Of a DNA stretch of 64,000 bases, positions 28,861-38,621 are shown in pieces; the stretch's first letter is position 1, and each line of letters starts with the position of its first letter. The translations under genes and the position numbers were made by a program. The notes below the pieces were generated by a model. The model was not told where the DNA came from, ran no database searches, and saw nothing but the letters and a program-made list of their open reading frames with translations. Source of the DNA: Pyropia yezoensis (Eukaryota; Rhodophyta; Bangiophyceae; Bangiales; Bangiaceae); NCBI GenBank assembly GCA_009829735.1, contig CM020618.1:12367119-12431118 (forward strand). Reading direction: 5' to 3'.

Positions 28861-30741
28861 GACGAGGTTGCCCCAGTGGTGGGCGGTGGTGAGGCGGAGG
28901 CATCGCTTGATGAATGTGCGGGGGCCGCACGGCCGGTGGTGGGCTGGTATCGGAGCCCAAGGGCGACCTATATTTTTGACGGTGTCGGGTTCGTGGCGGA
29001 CCCGCCGTTGATGGAGGCGGCGCGGACCAATCGGTCATTGGCTCTACAGCGTATCCGCGACGCGCGGTGGGCGTCGTTGCCCAACTTCCGGGACGCGTCA
29101 ATCGACGGGCGGTTCTACGAGGGCGAGTCCGTGTCGGACGTTCATGGTCATGCTGACTTTGGTCGTCAAGGGCCGGAACGGCAGGCGTACGAGGTGTTGT
29201 CGTTGTCCAACGAGTTGCTGCGGTACGGGGCGGCTGGTGGTCTTCACCCTTATCATCGGCGTCTGTACGCTTGGGCGCTTGCCTTTCGTGTCGGGCAAGT
29301 TGAGACCTTTGTGGTCGCGGCCAACAACTTCGGCCGTCTTCGCCGGCTGTGGCCTTCGGCCGTGTTCTTGGCACGTGACTTGGCCGAGCGGCTTGATGTG
29401 CCTATCGCGGAGGACCATGGGCTAGAGGAGTATCTGGCCATGTTGGTTGACAAGGTTGCCCATGGGGTGCGTCCGGCGGGCGTCGAATTTGGTCCTGCGA
29501 CCTGTTCGCTTCCTAACCCGTTCCGGGATCCGACGACGTCGATTCGTCTTCGTAGGTCGTGGGACCTGGCGGCCTTTGAGCGTCGCGGCCTTTTGGCGCC
29601 GGCTTGGGCGTCCAGCCTGGGGCGCGCACGCCCGTTCTTCGACCTGAAGCGTTGGCTTCCATCACGCCCATCGTGGTGGGTTGAGTACGGACCGTGCATG
29701 GAGACGCCGGCGGCATTGTCGTACGTCGCCAGTGGGCTTAAGGACGCAGATAACGCGGCTTGGGGCGTCGTGTACGACGAGTTTTTCTGCTTTGCCTTGG
29801 CGGCTTGGGTGCATTGGCTCGTCCATGACGGACTTTTTTGCTGGTTGCCGGACCAAGTGACCGAGTGGTTCGACGGGTTGGACGTGTCGCGGCTGGCCGA
29901 TGGGCCCGGGGGTGAGGAGCGTCTTGCGACGTACCACCGTATGCGTGATGCACACGCCGTCTTCCCGTGGACAACCATTGTCGCCGACGTCCGCCGACGT
30001 GATGAGCGCACCAAGGCGGCTCGCCAGGTGTACGTCAAGTTGGACGCGACGGCCAAGTATGCCTTCGTTCTTCGTCAGCCGTGCGGCGCGTTTGATTGGA
30101 AGTATGACGCCTCGTGGGAGGGTGGTGACGAGTCGTCCGGACCGGGTCGTGGTCCCGGTCGTGGTCGTGAGACCGGTCGTCGGGTGCGGGACGCGTCTCG
30201 GTCGTTGTCGCCGGTGGCCGGTGCGGGGTCAAGTGACCGTGTTAACCCTGGTGTGGTTGCCCCTGTGTCCGGTGGGACCGGTGGCACGGAGCCGATCTGG
30301 CCGTCGGAGTGGGCCCGTGTGGGTGCTGTTGCCCTGTTGGGTACTGACCGGGTGGGTGCCTTGGCTGGGCAAGTGGTGCCTCGTGGCACAACGGCTGGGG
30401 CGTTGGCCATTGCTTGGTCTCGTCAGACCGTGGAGATTGATGACGTTCTTCGTCGGGTCAGTGGGATGACTGAGTCGGAGGCCGTTGAGGCTTTGGTGTT
30501 GACGGTCTCCCGTTTGGCGGATCCGTCTCGCATTCGCGATAGCTTGCTCAGTGAGCTGTGTCGTGCGCCCTCGGTGGAGGCTCGGGCTGCGAGTCCTCGT
30601 CGTGTTGACGTTGGTGCCATTCTTGGCGTTCGTCGTCGACAGATGTCGGATGACGAGGAGGAGGATGCGCCTCGTGCGCCGGCTCGGCGTGTGCGCTCGC
30701 GCAGTTCGTCTTTTGACGAGGGCTCGCGACGTCGCCGTTGA
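28861..30741 (+). CDS. Antisense accessory protein of the first Ty3 element, unknown function
   Basis: A 626-residue frame from ATG 28861; the open frame extends upstream to 28225, but that part is GGC/GCC repeat-like. I recognise no known domain. Features: an aromatic-rich N-terminal half (VGWYRSPRATYIFDGVGF), a central block (HPYHRRLYAWALAF, VGQVETFV, then FGRLRRLWP), a helix GLEEYLAMLVDKVA, then NPFRDP and AWASSLGRARPFF. After a basic Gly/Arg-rich linker comes a helical region (RGTTAGALAIAWSRQTVEID to RDSLLSELCRA) and a Ser/Arg/Asp-rich tail that may be a nuclear signal. The same blocks occur in the antisense frame of the second Ty3 element. It converges on pol, 41 bases away, without overlap, so conservation cannot come from pol. 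Plus-strand transcription could start in the adjacent LTR. Confidence 0.75.
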   Translation, partial: DEVAPVVGGGEAEASLDECAGAARPVVGWYRSPRATYIFDGVGFVADPPLMEAARTNRSLALQRIRDARWASLPNFRDASIDGRFYEGESVSDVHGHADFGRQGPERQAYEVLSLSNELLRYGAAGGLHPYHRRLYAWALAFRVGQVETFVVAANNFGRLRRLWPSAVFLARDLAERLDVPIAEDHGLEEYLAMLVDKVAHGVRPAGVEFGPATCSLPNPFRDPTTSIRLRRSWDLAAFERRGLLAPAWASSLGRARPFFDLKRWLPSRPSWWVEYGPCMETPAALSYVASGLKDADNAAWGVVYDEFFCFALAAWVHWLVHDGLFCWLPDQVTEWFDGLDVSRLADGPGGEERLATYHRMRDAHAVFPWTTIVADVRRRDERTKAARQVYVKLDATAKYAFVLRQPCGAFDWKYDASWEGGDESSGPGRGPGRGRETGRRVRDASRSLSPVAGAGSSDRVNPGVVAPVSGGTGGTEPIWPSEWARVGAVALLGTDRVGALAGQVVPRGTTAGALAIAWSRQTVEIDDVLRRVSGMTESEAVEALVLTVSRLADPSRIRDSLLSELCRAPSVEARAASPRRVDVGAILGVRRRQMSDDEEEDAPRAPARRVRSRSSSFDEGSRRRR

Positions 30742-30782
30742 GGGGGGGGTTGGGAGGTGAGGGTGTTGCCGTACGGCTTGTG

Positions 30783-33700
30783 TTAGTCTTGTTTGTACTT
30801 GTGTTGGCCCTTTGGCTTGTTGTTTGTTTGTTCGTGTTTGAACATGAAGGCAGCCCTGGCCCATTCTGTTGTCTTTTTGTCCGATGTTTGGACTGGCCGG
30901 AGTATCTTCGACTCATGACAGAGCCGTTTGGCTTTTGAGAACAATGAGGCATGTTCCCAGCGTGGCGTGACCAGGAGGGTGTCCTTTGGACTGGATTGTA
31001 GCTCTGTGACCACTTGGTCAAGGGTGTGGGTGGGGGGTACCCTTAGGCAGATGCCTTGTGAGTTCTGCTCCGAGGCAGTGACATGCCTCTCCGGCTGGTA
31101 GCTCAACTGGCCATAGTGCTTGGTGAGTTCTGGGAGTTCCCAGAGTGGTCCCCATGTGGGGGAGGTGAAGTTCCGGCATGCCTCTGGCAGTGTTGACTTC
31201 ATGTAGTACACAGGGATGTATTCCTGGACCGAGCGGTCTGCGTTGTCCCATTGGACATTAGCCTGTACCACCCCCCATGGGTCGACGTAGACCGCGAGTA
31301 TGTGTGGTTGCCAAATAGCGGCGGCTGCGCCAGTGAGCGCAACAAGTCCAGTTGCCAGAGCAACCTTGGTGGTTGGCTTTCGTGGCTTCCGCCACGTGTA
31401 TCCAGGTATTTCTACCTTTTTGGATCGCAAATGTCGAATGACAAGGTTACGTGGCAAGTTTTCCACTGGTTCCCACGTGTCGTCCTTGGGGGTATAATCA
31501 TACCATCGGACTTTGAATTCGTACGAATCTCCAGACCGTCGGTGAGACATGAGTTTTTCGATGACGTAGTCGTCGTGGACGGTTGGCTCCGGCCGTGGTT
31601 TGTCAAACCCATCGAGTAGTGGGTGTGGTGTGGACTCATTGGAGTTGTCCGGCCGGGGTGCCGCAGTGGCATGATCGCTGTTGATGCGTTTCTCGATACC
31701 ATCGACGTCAATGACGAAGGTAGAGTCGTCGGCGTCCACGACCATGAATGGCCCGACGACCTTGCTCTGCAGCTTGTTAGCTCGTTGATGGTTTGTCGTA
31801 TAGACATAGTCGCCGATCTTGATCTTACGATTGCGCGTCCCAACGTGGGCATCGAAGTTACGTTTGTAACGTTGTTGAGTCTTGGCGAGGGCCTTGATGA
31901 CGGCCGGGATCTGCAGCCGCAGTCGGGCCATGATCTCGCGCTTTCTCGCGAGCGGCGATCCGTCATTGAGGGTCCCTCTTTGGGATATGGACGTGCCTGG
32001 TGGCAAGTTACGAACCGACAGGTTAGGGACACGTCGTGGGATGACAAGCTCGAATGGCGCTAGTCCAGTGGACCGATGTGGTTGGCTGTTGTAAGCCATA
32101 GTCAGGACGGGCAGAAGCTCGTCCCAGCGCTTGGGGTCCTCGGTCACGTAGTGACGCAGTTGTGTAGCAATCGTACGATTGTACCGTTCGACTTGACCGT
32201 TGGTCTGTGGGTGGTACGCGGTGGTGCGCACCGTCTCGACTCCGAGTACCTTCATCACGGCGATGAAAAAGTTTGACATGAACTGGGGTCCTTGGTCGGA
32301 CAAGATCTTGTCCGGTGGGCCATAGCAGGCTATCCAGTGTTCAATAACAGCGGATGAGACGGAGATGGCCGTGATGGTCTTGAGTGCGATGGACTTTGTA
32401 AGCTTTGCAAAGCGGTCCGTAATGACCAAGATGAATCGATTTCCGCTTTTGCTTGCTGGCAAGGGGCCGAGGATGTCGATCGACAGTTCCGTCAGTGGTT
32501 CTGACGCCGGGAACAGGGTCAGAGGCGTCGTATGCGTACGCAACGCTAGCCGGTTCTGCGCACAAGTGGTGCAATTGGTGATGGTCTTGTGGATATCCGA
32601 TATCATGGATGGCCAGTAGAACATTGTTCTCATAGTGAAGTACATCTTGTTCATGCCCGGGTGGGCGGCCGTGGTGGCCATGTGTTGGAGCTTCAAGATG
32701 ACATCTTGTTGCGACTTGGGGATGACCAGTTGGTCTCCATACACAGTTTTGCGACGCAGTGCGTTGTTGTCGTCAAGGTAGAATGACTGGTGTCCTCCGT
32801 TGTTGACGCTGTCGATGATCGACTTGCAGAAATCATCCGATTGTTGCTTGTTAATGACTTCATAGAAGTCAAGAGGCTTGGGGTCGGTTGTGCCTGTGTA
32901 CCTGTCCGTTTGGACGCCGTGTGCCGTCTGGGCCACCGCTAGACATGGTATGTCATCGTTGATCGTTTCGTTCATCGCGTTATTGTCCGCGCGGGACAGG
33001 AAGTCGGGCAGGTGGTGACTAGCACCTGGCTTGTATTTCAGTTCGAAGTCGAACTCTGCGAGACGCGTACGCCATCTCATCAACCGACCGCTAGAGTCGG
33101 CAGTGCTGTATATCCAGCTAAGGCTTTGATGGTCCGATCGGATTATGAAGTGTTGTCCTTCTGGGAAGTGCCTCAACTTGAGGACAGCCCACACAATGCC
33201 AAGGCATTCTCGCTCCGTTGTGGAGTAGTTGAGCTCTGCTGCTTTAAGAGCGCGGCTCCAGTAGCCGAGTGGCTGTGGTTTTCCATCGTCGTCCGTTTGG
33301 AGTAACGTGCAGCCGAGTTGATACGCACTTGCGTCGACATCGAGCGTTAGCTCACGCCCAGCCTTAGGTAAGGCCAAGATTGGTGGGTGCACCAAGGCGT
33401 CACGGAGGTCCTCAAAGGACGCCAACTCCTCGGTTGAGGGTGGGGACAGGTCCGGTGGGACGTCTTTCTTGGTCAACGCGTTTAGCGGTCGGGCTCTCTT
33501 GGTAAAGTCTACCACGAACCGTCGATAGACGTTGCACATGCCGAGAAAACTCTTGAGTTGGGTCTTGGTCTTGGGGAACGTTGCTTGACGCAGGGCGTCG
33601 GTGTTCTTGTTAAGAACGTGGAGTTTACCAGGCGTTATGCTGTGGCCGAGGTACTCCACCTCGTTGGAAAACCACTTGCACTTCTCAAGATTGAGAGTCA

Positions 33701-35213
33701 CGCCGGCCTCCCGTAGTCGGGTAAGGACCTTGTCTACATCATGGATGTGTTGTTTGGCGGTTGCCGAGAAGATGATGACGTCGTCTAAGTAGACGAGGCA
33801 GACTTGCCACTTGAGTCCGGAGAGTATAATATCCAGGGCACGTTGAAACGTCGCCGGGGCATTGGTCAAGCCGAATGGCATCGTTGTCCAGTCGAAGATG
33901 CCATAGTGCGTTGTGAAGGCCGTTTTTTCTTGGTCCTCCTGCCGCAATGGCACTTGCCAGTACCCAGCGGTACAGTCGAGAGAGGTGAATACTTTGGCGT
34001 CTCCGAGGGAGTCGAGACAGTCCTCCATACGCGGGAGGGGGTACGCATCCTTCTTAGTGATGCTGTTCAACCGTCGATAATCGACACAAAACCGGGCCTT
34101 CCCATTTTTCTTCGGTACGATGACGACCGGACTGGCCCAGTCACTGTGACTTGGTTTAATAACCTTGAGCTTCAACATCTTGTTGATTTGATCGACGATG
34201 ATCGCCCGTTTGAACGCACCGGTTCGATAGGGCTGCGCCCTTATAGGGGCAACCCCAGGTAGGGTGACGATGGCGTGCTCTGTAGCGTGTATGACCCCGA
34301 GGGTCCCGTCCCACATCTTGCCATGCTTGGCCAACATCGACTTAATTTGCGCGTGCAAATGTTGGGGGGCCCCGTCGAGGTTGATGTCGTCAAGTGACGG
34401 TTTGGGCTGTTCGGTCTCTGGGTCGGTTGACCCCGTATCCTCCGTCGGGGCGGCGAGGACTTGCCCGAGGTGGGGCTCGGCAAACGCGAGGACGCAGCCC
34501 TTTCGCAGGATGGCCGTGTCTGGCCCGAAGTTGCATACCTTAACCAGAAATGGTTCGTCAGGTTTGATGGTGGCGAGTCCGCGGGCGACTGCCATGGTCT
34601 TGTGTCGGCACAATCGTGCGTTTGGTTGAAGAGTAACCAGTCCCGGCGTGTCACATCTGACCATAATCCATTCCTCGGTCTTGCCCTTGAGGCGCGTTTG
34701 TTTGCAAACACGGACCTTGGTCGACCCCCCGGCCCATTGGGGCTCCATGACGTCGTCTTGACGGATGCTCAGGATGGGGGAGTGGCCGATCGAATGGTTT
34801 TCAGCACCTTGCCAAACGATACGTTTGCGGGCGGGCAGGATTGCCTCGATGTGCTTATCGATGAACTCGGTCCCGAGTATGCACTTGACCGACAGGTTGG
34901 GCGTAACGTAAAAACGTTCAAAGGCTTGAACCCCTCCGGTGTCGATGAACAAGTGGATGGCTTGGAGAGCCTTGATTGTTTGCCCGTTGGCATGAACAAT
35001 GTGCGGTGCACTGGTTAACGTGTCGGCGTAGTCGCGCCAATGTGGCGGTAGAACATCCGGCCGGATGAGGTTGACGCCAGCTCCGGTATCGAGGATGGGT
35101 CTCATACTCCGCGTGTTCGCGAGCTCCGGGCCTATACAGGCGGCAATTTCATAATGTCGATGAGCTTTGCTCAGTATCTTGGTGACCTTAGGTCTATCTT
35201 GTCGGGCAGGCAA
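30783..35213 (-). CDS. pol region of the first Ty3 element, with chromodomain and C-terminal extension
   Basis: A 1476-residue polyprotein. In order: aspartic protease (RPILDTGAGVNLIRPD), reverse transcriptase (FCVDYRRLN and CLVYLDDVIIFS), RNase H (LTLDVDASAYQLG), integrase with its HH-CC finger and DDE core (CTTCAQNRLALR, LSIDILGPLP, HPQTNGQVERYNR). A chromodomain follows (EFKVRWYDYTPKDDTWEP), which classes the element as a chromovirus. Past the chromodomain there are about 200 further residues, with one hydrophobic helix (VALATGLVALTGAAAAIW) and no family I know; chromoviral pol usually ends near the chromodomain. Confidence 0.93.
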   Translation of the reverse strand: MPARQDRPKVTKILSKAHRHYEIAACIGPELANTRSMRPILDTGAGVNLIRPDVLPPHWRDYADTLTSAPHIVHANGQTIKALQAIHLFIDTGGVQAFERFYVTPNLSVKCILGTEFIDKHIEAILPARKRIVWQGAENHSIGHSPILSIRQDDVMEPQWAGGSTKVRVCKQTRLKGKTEEWIMVRCDTPGLVTLQPNARLCRHKTMAVARGLATIKPDEPFLVKVCNFGPDTAILRKGCVLAFAEPHLGQVLAAPTEDTGSTDPETEQPKPSLDDINLDGAPQHLHAQIKSMLAKHGKMWDGTLGVIHATEHAIVTLPGVAPIRAQPYRTGAFKRAIIVDQINKMLKLKVIKPSHSDWASPVVIVPKKNGKARFCVDYRRLNSITKKDAYPLPRMEDCLDSLGDAKVFTSLDCTAGYWQVPLRQEDQEKTAFTTHYGIFDWTTMPFGLTNAPATFQRALDIILSGLKWQVCLVYLDDVIIFSATAKQHIHDVDKVLTRLREAGVTLNLEKCKWFSNEVEYLGHSITPGKLHVLNKNTDALRQATFPKTKTQLKSFLGMCNVYRRFVVDFTKRARPLNALTKKDVPPDLSPPSTEELASFEDLRDALVHPPILALPKAGRELTLDVDASAYQLGCTLLQTDDDGKPQPLGYWSRALKAAELNYSTTERECLGIVWAVLKLRHFPEGQHFIIRSDHQSLSWIYSTADSSGRLMRWRTRLAEFDFELKYKPGASHHLPDFLSRADNNAMNETINDDIPCLAVAQTAHGVQTDRYTGTTDPKPLDFYEVINKQQSDDFCKSIIDSVNNGGHQSFYLDDNNALRRKTVYGDQLVIPKSQQDVILKLQHMATTAAHPGMNKMYFTMRTMFYWPSMISDIHKTITNCTTCAQNRLALRTHTTPLTLFPASEPLTELSIDILGPLPASKSGNRFILVITDRFAKLTKSIALKTITAISVSSAVIEHWIACYGPPDKILSDQGPQFMSNFFIAVMKVLGVETVRTTAYHPQTNGQVERYNRTIATQLRHYVTEDPKRWDELLPVLTMAYNSQPHRSTGLAPFELVIPRRVPNLSVRNLPPGTSISQRGTLNDGSPLARKREIMARLRLQIPAVIKALAKTQQRYKRNFDAHVGTRNRKIKIGDYVYTTNHQRANKLQSKVVGPFMVVDADDSTFVIDVDGIEKRINSDHATAAPRPDNSNESTPHPLLDGFDKPRPEPTVHDDYVIEKLMSHRRSGDSYEFKVRWYDYTPKDDTWEPVENLPRNLVIRHLRSKKVEIPGYTWRKPRKPTTKVALATGLVALTGAAAAIWQPHILAVYVDPWGVVQANVQWDNADRSVQEYIPVYYMKSTLPEACRNFTSPTWGPLWELPELTKHYGQLSYQPERHVTASEQNSQGICLRVPPTHTLDQVVTELQSSPKDTLLVTPRWEHASLFSKAKRLCHESKILRPVQTSDKKTTEWARAAFMFKHEQTNNKPKGQHKYKQD

Positions 35214-35248
35214 GGGTGCGTCGGGGAGACTGCCCGGTGGTCCTCGAC

Positions 35249-37084
35249 TTACTCGTTTTTCGAGTCGGCCTTGCCGTCGCCGGCGTCGTTGCTTTCGACG
35301 TCGTCGTCGTCCGAGTCCGGCAGGACTTCGTTCTCGACGATCGCATTGATCTGCTTGCGGACCGAGTCGTCAATGAGTGCAATCACTCGTGCCTGACGTC
35401 GTTCACGACGGGGCTTAGGGCATCGAGAGGCAAAGTGTCCGCGCTCGTTACAGTTGTAACAGATGTCGTTCGCTCGCGGGTTGGGCGTGTCCGTGCGGAC
35501 AGCCCTAATGGGGTCGAATGGTCGATCGAACGTGCGCGCTGGGGGCTCAGGGGTAGAGTCGATTTGACTAACCTTGATCATGGCTGGCCGGCTGGCCTTG
35601 ATGGACTGCCGCAGGCGCGTGGCGCCTTCCCAAAACCCTTGGGCAGCTGCCACTGTGTCCGCCATTGGGCGATCAGGGAACTGACTGTCCAGAACACGGA
35701 CGTTTGGTTTGATGAGGTCTGAAAGACCGTTGATGAAGACATCCTTCACGTCTTGGGCGGAGAACAGGCCACAGAGGCGATCGCACGCCGCCTCCACGCG
35801 GGAGGCAAACACGCGCGGGACCTCTGTGTCCGCTTGAGTCATCGTAATGATGTCGTGGTATGCCGTTGCCAAACCGGCATGAGTTGCGTACTTCTTGAGA
35901 AGCCAGTTGACTCCTTCACCATAGGTGGTGAGCTCGTAGTGCTTGCCACTGACAACCGTGTTGGCCGCGCTGGCGAATGCGCGCTTGGCGGCTCCCGCCA
36001 GCCGGAAGGCGATCAAGGGGAACGCCCGGCCGTGGGTCAGCCCTGCCGCGTCGCAAGCTCTGCGAAAGGTGGTGAGGAAGGTGAAAACACCGAGGGGGTC
36101 GCCACCGTTAAAGGTCTCTTGACCCTGGAACGCTCCGTCTAGGCGCTTGTTCATCTTGCTAGCATCTTTCACCATCGATGGTGTATACTTGGTGCTCCGT
36201 CGGAGAAGGAAGTAGGTCCTGTAGTCCAAGAGTTACTTAAAGCGACTGTTGCCGGGTCGAATGACCAACTTGCGGTCACCCAACTCCGTGAGTTCAGCTG
36301 CCGGCGCCGGTCGGCGCCGGAAACGACGCGCACGTCGACGGTGCGCGTCCGAACTTTCCGTAACGGAATCACTGCTCGATGAGGTCGGGCTTGACGGTGG
36401 GGAAGGGTCCCAACGACCGTCATAGGTTTCGTCCGAAGACGAGGAAGACGAGGACGACGAGTTGTCGGATGACATCCCATCATCAGCGGATGATGCGCCT
36501 CCCTCCCGGGCGTTCGAACGCTTAGTCGAGACCCTGACCTTTAGGTCTTCGACTTGGCGCTCCAACGCGTGGATCCGACGGTTCTTCATCTGAAGATTGC
36601 CGATAGGCAGGCTGGCGTGGGACGCCCCTTGAGCAGGTCCCCGGGTCATCTTGCCCACCGGCTGTCGGTTCGACGTCGTCCGTTGACGAAACGCCTCATT
36701 TGAGGGTGGCTTTCTCAGCTCCTCAAGAGTGGTCACCAGTTTGGTGTTAGACTTCTCCAACTCCTTGTTGGCGGCCTCTTGGGCCTCAAGACGGTCACGA
36801 AGTGCCTCCACCACCGCCTTCAAGCTCTCCAACTTGGAGTTAGGAATATCCTCCGCGTCGGGGTTGGGGGGGGTAACCTCGGGTGCCGGACGGCGGCTTG
36901 TTCCGCTCCCTCCGCCTGGTGGCGTGTAACCCGTAGGCAGGGCAATCCCCTTACCCTTCGAGCGCCGAGCGCCATCAGGGGCTCCCGAAGCCATATCGCA
37001 ACCCGGCGTACTTGCGTCGGCGCGCCCTGCGTCGCCAACCAAAAGGTCCTCGTGGCACGACGCCCGGCGTCGTCCAGCCTTCAC
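35249..37084 (-). CDS. gag region of the first Ty3 element
   Basis: The gag region lies ahead of pol. The upstream part is predicted coiled coil (KLESLKAVVEALRDRLEAQE) followed by a Ser-rich acidic stretch and an Arg-rich end. The downstream part has the helical capsid-like region (FTFLTTFRRACDAAGLTHG) and one CCHC zinc knuckle (CYNCNERGHFASRC) before an acidic tail. As in the second Ty3 element, the region is carried by two consecutive open frames. It encodes the particle protein that packages the element RNA (family knowledge). Confidence 0.8.
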
Positions 37085-37194
37085 TGATCGGTGATGTCGC
37101 CCTGCAACACCCGATCAAGAGATCGTCAACACAACTGCCACAAGGCACCAAGGAACACGTACGAGTGTACGGCAGCGCCGCACACGAGCAGTAT

Positions 37195-37211
37195 CCCCTG
37201 CTGCTCCACCA
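37195..37211 (-). other. Primer-binding-site-like sequence, first Ty3 element
   Basis: One base inside the 5' LTR, the sense strand reads TGGTGGAGCAGCAGGGG. It starts with TGG, as expected for pairing with a tRNA CCA end. The second Ty3 element has 16 of 17 bases the same at the equivalent place. I could not assign the tRNA. Confidence 0.6.
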
Positions 37212-37212
37212 A

Positions 37213-37619
37213 TGTGGAATATGTGTTACCCAATATAAAGGATATGGGACCGACCGGCGCCCGGAAGGCAAAGAGGAAGCTATTACCGTAGAGGCAAAGA
37301 AGACAGACCTTTAGCTCCTGGACGTTCGATGGGGAGCAAGCCGGCCGAAGGCAGCGGCGAGTCCCCACGTCGCAGATAAGGGCGAAAACAATATGCCGGT
37401 CGAGCGACCGAGCGGAGGCCGGACGGCCGATCGCTACGAGCATAGCAATCGATATAAAAGATCCCTCCAAGGCAAGGACAGATAAACAATACAAAACAAA
37501 AGTAGTCCCCCAAAGGGCGAACCACAAGCGGACCCATGCCAACAAGGCTGGGGCCACCAGTCAGGGGGCCTACAAGCCAGTAAATACCGGAATTCGGTAC
37601 AAGGGGCGGATATGCTACA
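37213..37619 (-). repeat. Right LTR (5' LTR) of the first Ty3 element
   Basis: 407 bases, apparently identical to 27826-28232. The AGAAT target duplication follows at 37620-37624. Confidence 0.95.
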
Positions 37620-37624
37620 AGAAT

Positions 37625-38440
37625 AGCTTCGGGGGCATACCGTTGTTGAGTGACGGGTCGGCTGGCAGCACTCGTGACAATTCACCACTAAGGTCGACAG
37701 AGTGGGGCAGGATTTTCTTCCGGTGCCGGTGCACATCACGCGTTGGGGGCTGAACCTGACATGACTGCGGCCGTCGACGAGGCGGAGCCTCGGCGCACCG
37801 CCGCATCTCGGTAAGCGAGCGCAAAGCCCATGGCGCCAACGGCAGCCAAGCAGGCCAGTGCCACCCTGAGCTATCCCGGCACCCAGGTCAGGGCCGTGGC
37901 GACGGCACGAACCGCCACGGGTGGGAGGGGGGCGACCACTGTCAAGAGCGTCCGCAGGGCTGCCATTGTGGCCGCCGCCGCAGCCGACACCAAGTCGGCG
38001 TCGGTCGACACGGCGGCGGTCGCGGCTGGCGCGGCATTGGCTGCGGCCGGCCGTCCACCGACGGCGCTCCCACCTTCACCATGCCCGCCAGCGGCGCCCG
38101 CCGCGACCGCGTCAGCGTCGGTGGCAAGGAGTGCCTGGCTGGCAGCTGCCACGCCCCCCCCCTACCCCACCACAGCGACCGACGCGGGCGACACCGCCGA
38201 CAGCACCATCACCAGCGCCGCCAGCGCAGCCACCCTCGCCCCCGACGTCGCCTGGAGCCCCCGGGAGATGGTGGCTAGGGCGGTGAACAGTGTAGTGCAG
38301 TGAGCGACGGTGGTGTTGCGAATCGCAGCGGCAGTGATATGTACTCGGCGGCTTGGCACTCCAACATTAGAGCGCTCAGTTACAAGGTTTTTGTATAATT
38401 ACTGCCGATAAATGCTGTACGATTAATGCAACGGTCGGTT
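37625..38440. other. GC-rich filler of the hAT-like element
   Basis: This is the part of the hAT-like element to the right of the Ty3 insert. A plus-strand frame at 37830-38303 (157 codons) is almost all Ala/Thr/Pro/Ser, and a minus-strand frame overlaps it with similar bias. Neither shows a domain, so I do not call a gene. Confidence 0.4.
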
Positions 38441-38454
38441 CCGGGGTTTGATTA

Positions 38455-38620
38455 ATCTATGCTTTAATCTATGCTTTAATCAAAATTTTGAAGTGCGTAC
38501 AGTAAACTCGTGACAACCATGGTGCAAGCCATCGAGGCCGAGCTCACAGAGACGGCCGTGACAGGTGACGAGATCGCCAGGCAGCGCCGTGGCGACCCAG
38601 CGCTGTCGATCTAAAAGTGT
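38455..38620. repeat. Inverted-repeat arm and dispersed repeat, copy 3
   Basis: Bases 38455-38550 are an imperfect inverted copy of 27225-27310; bases 38555-38620 are an inverted copy of about 24570-24640. The hAT-like right end (38521) lies within it. Confidence 0.6.
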
Positions 38621-38621
38621 A

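Larger units (their letters stand above)
27826..37619 (-). mobile_element. Ty3/Gypsy chromovirus, looks whole, very young
   Basis: A 9.8-kb LTR retrotransposon in minus orientation. Two 407-bp LTRs (27826-28232 and 37213-37619) start TGTGG and end CTACA and look identical by eye, so insertion was recent. The 5-bp target duplication AGAAT flanks it (27821-27825 and 37620-37624). Sense order is 5' LTR (right), primer-site-like sequence, gag region, pol, 3' LTR (left). An extra frame on the opposite strand (28861-30741) fills the space between pol and the 3' LTR. All frames are open. It lies inside a hAT-like element. Confidence 0.95.
27555..38521. mobile_element. hAT-like non-autonomous element, split by a Ty3 chromovirus
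   Basis: The left end begins CATGGTTGGCAAAA, then TTTTTTGA and GATTAAAG. The right end, read inward, begins CATGGTTGTCACGAG and has GATTAAAGCATAGATTAA. The same left/right pair of ends bounds the hAT element at 40103-53725, so the two are one family. Without the Ty3 insert about 1.17 kb remains, with no transposase. The flanking 8-mers agree at only 5 of 8 positions, so the outer limits are less certain than for the other hAT copy. Confidence 0.6.

Noticed and set aside
27547-38529. An 8-bp target duplication for the hAT-like element around the first Ty3 copy
   Set aside because: The flanking 8-mers agree at only 5 of 8 positions, and the homology between the two sides extends outside the terminal repeats, so no duplication is claimed.
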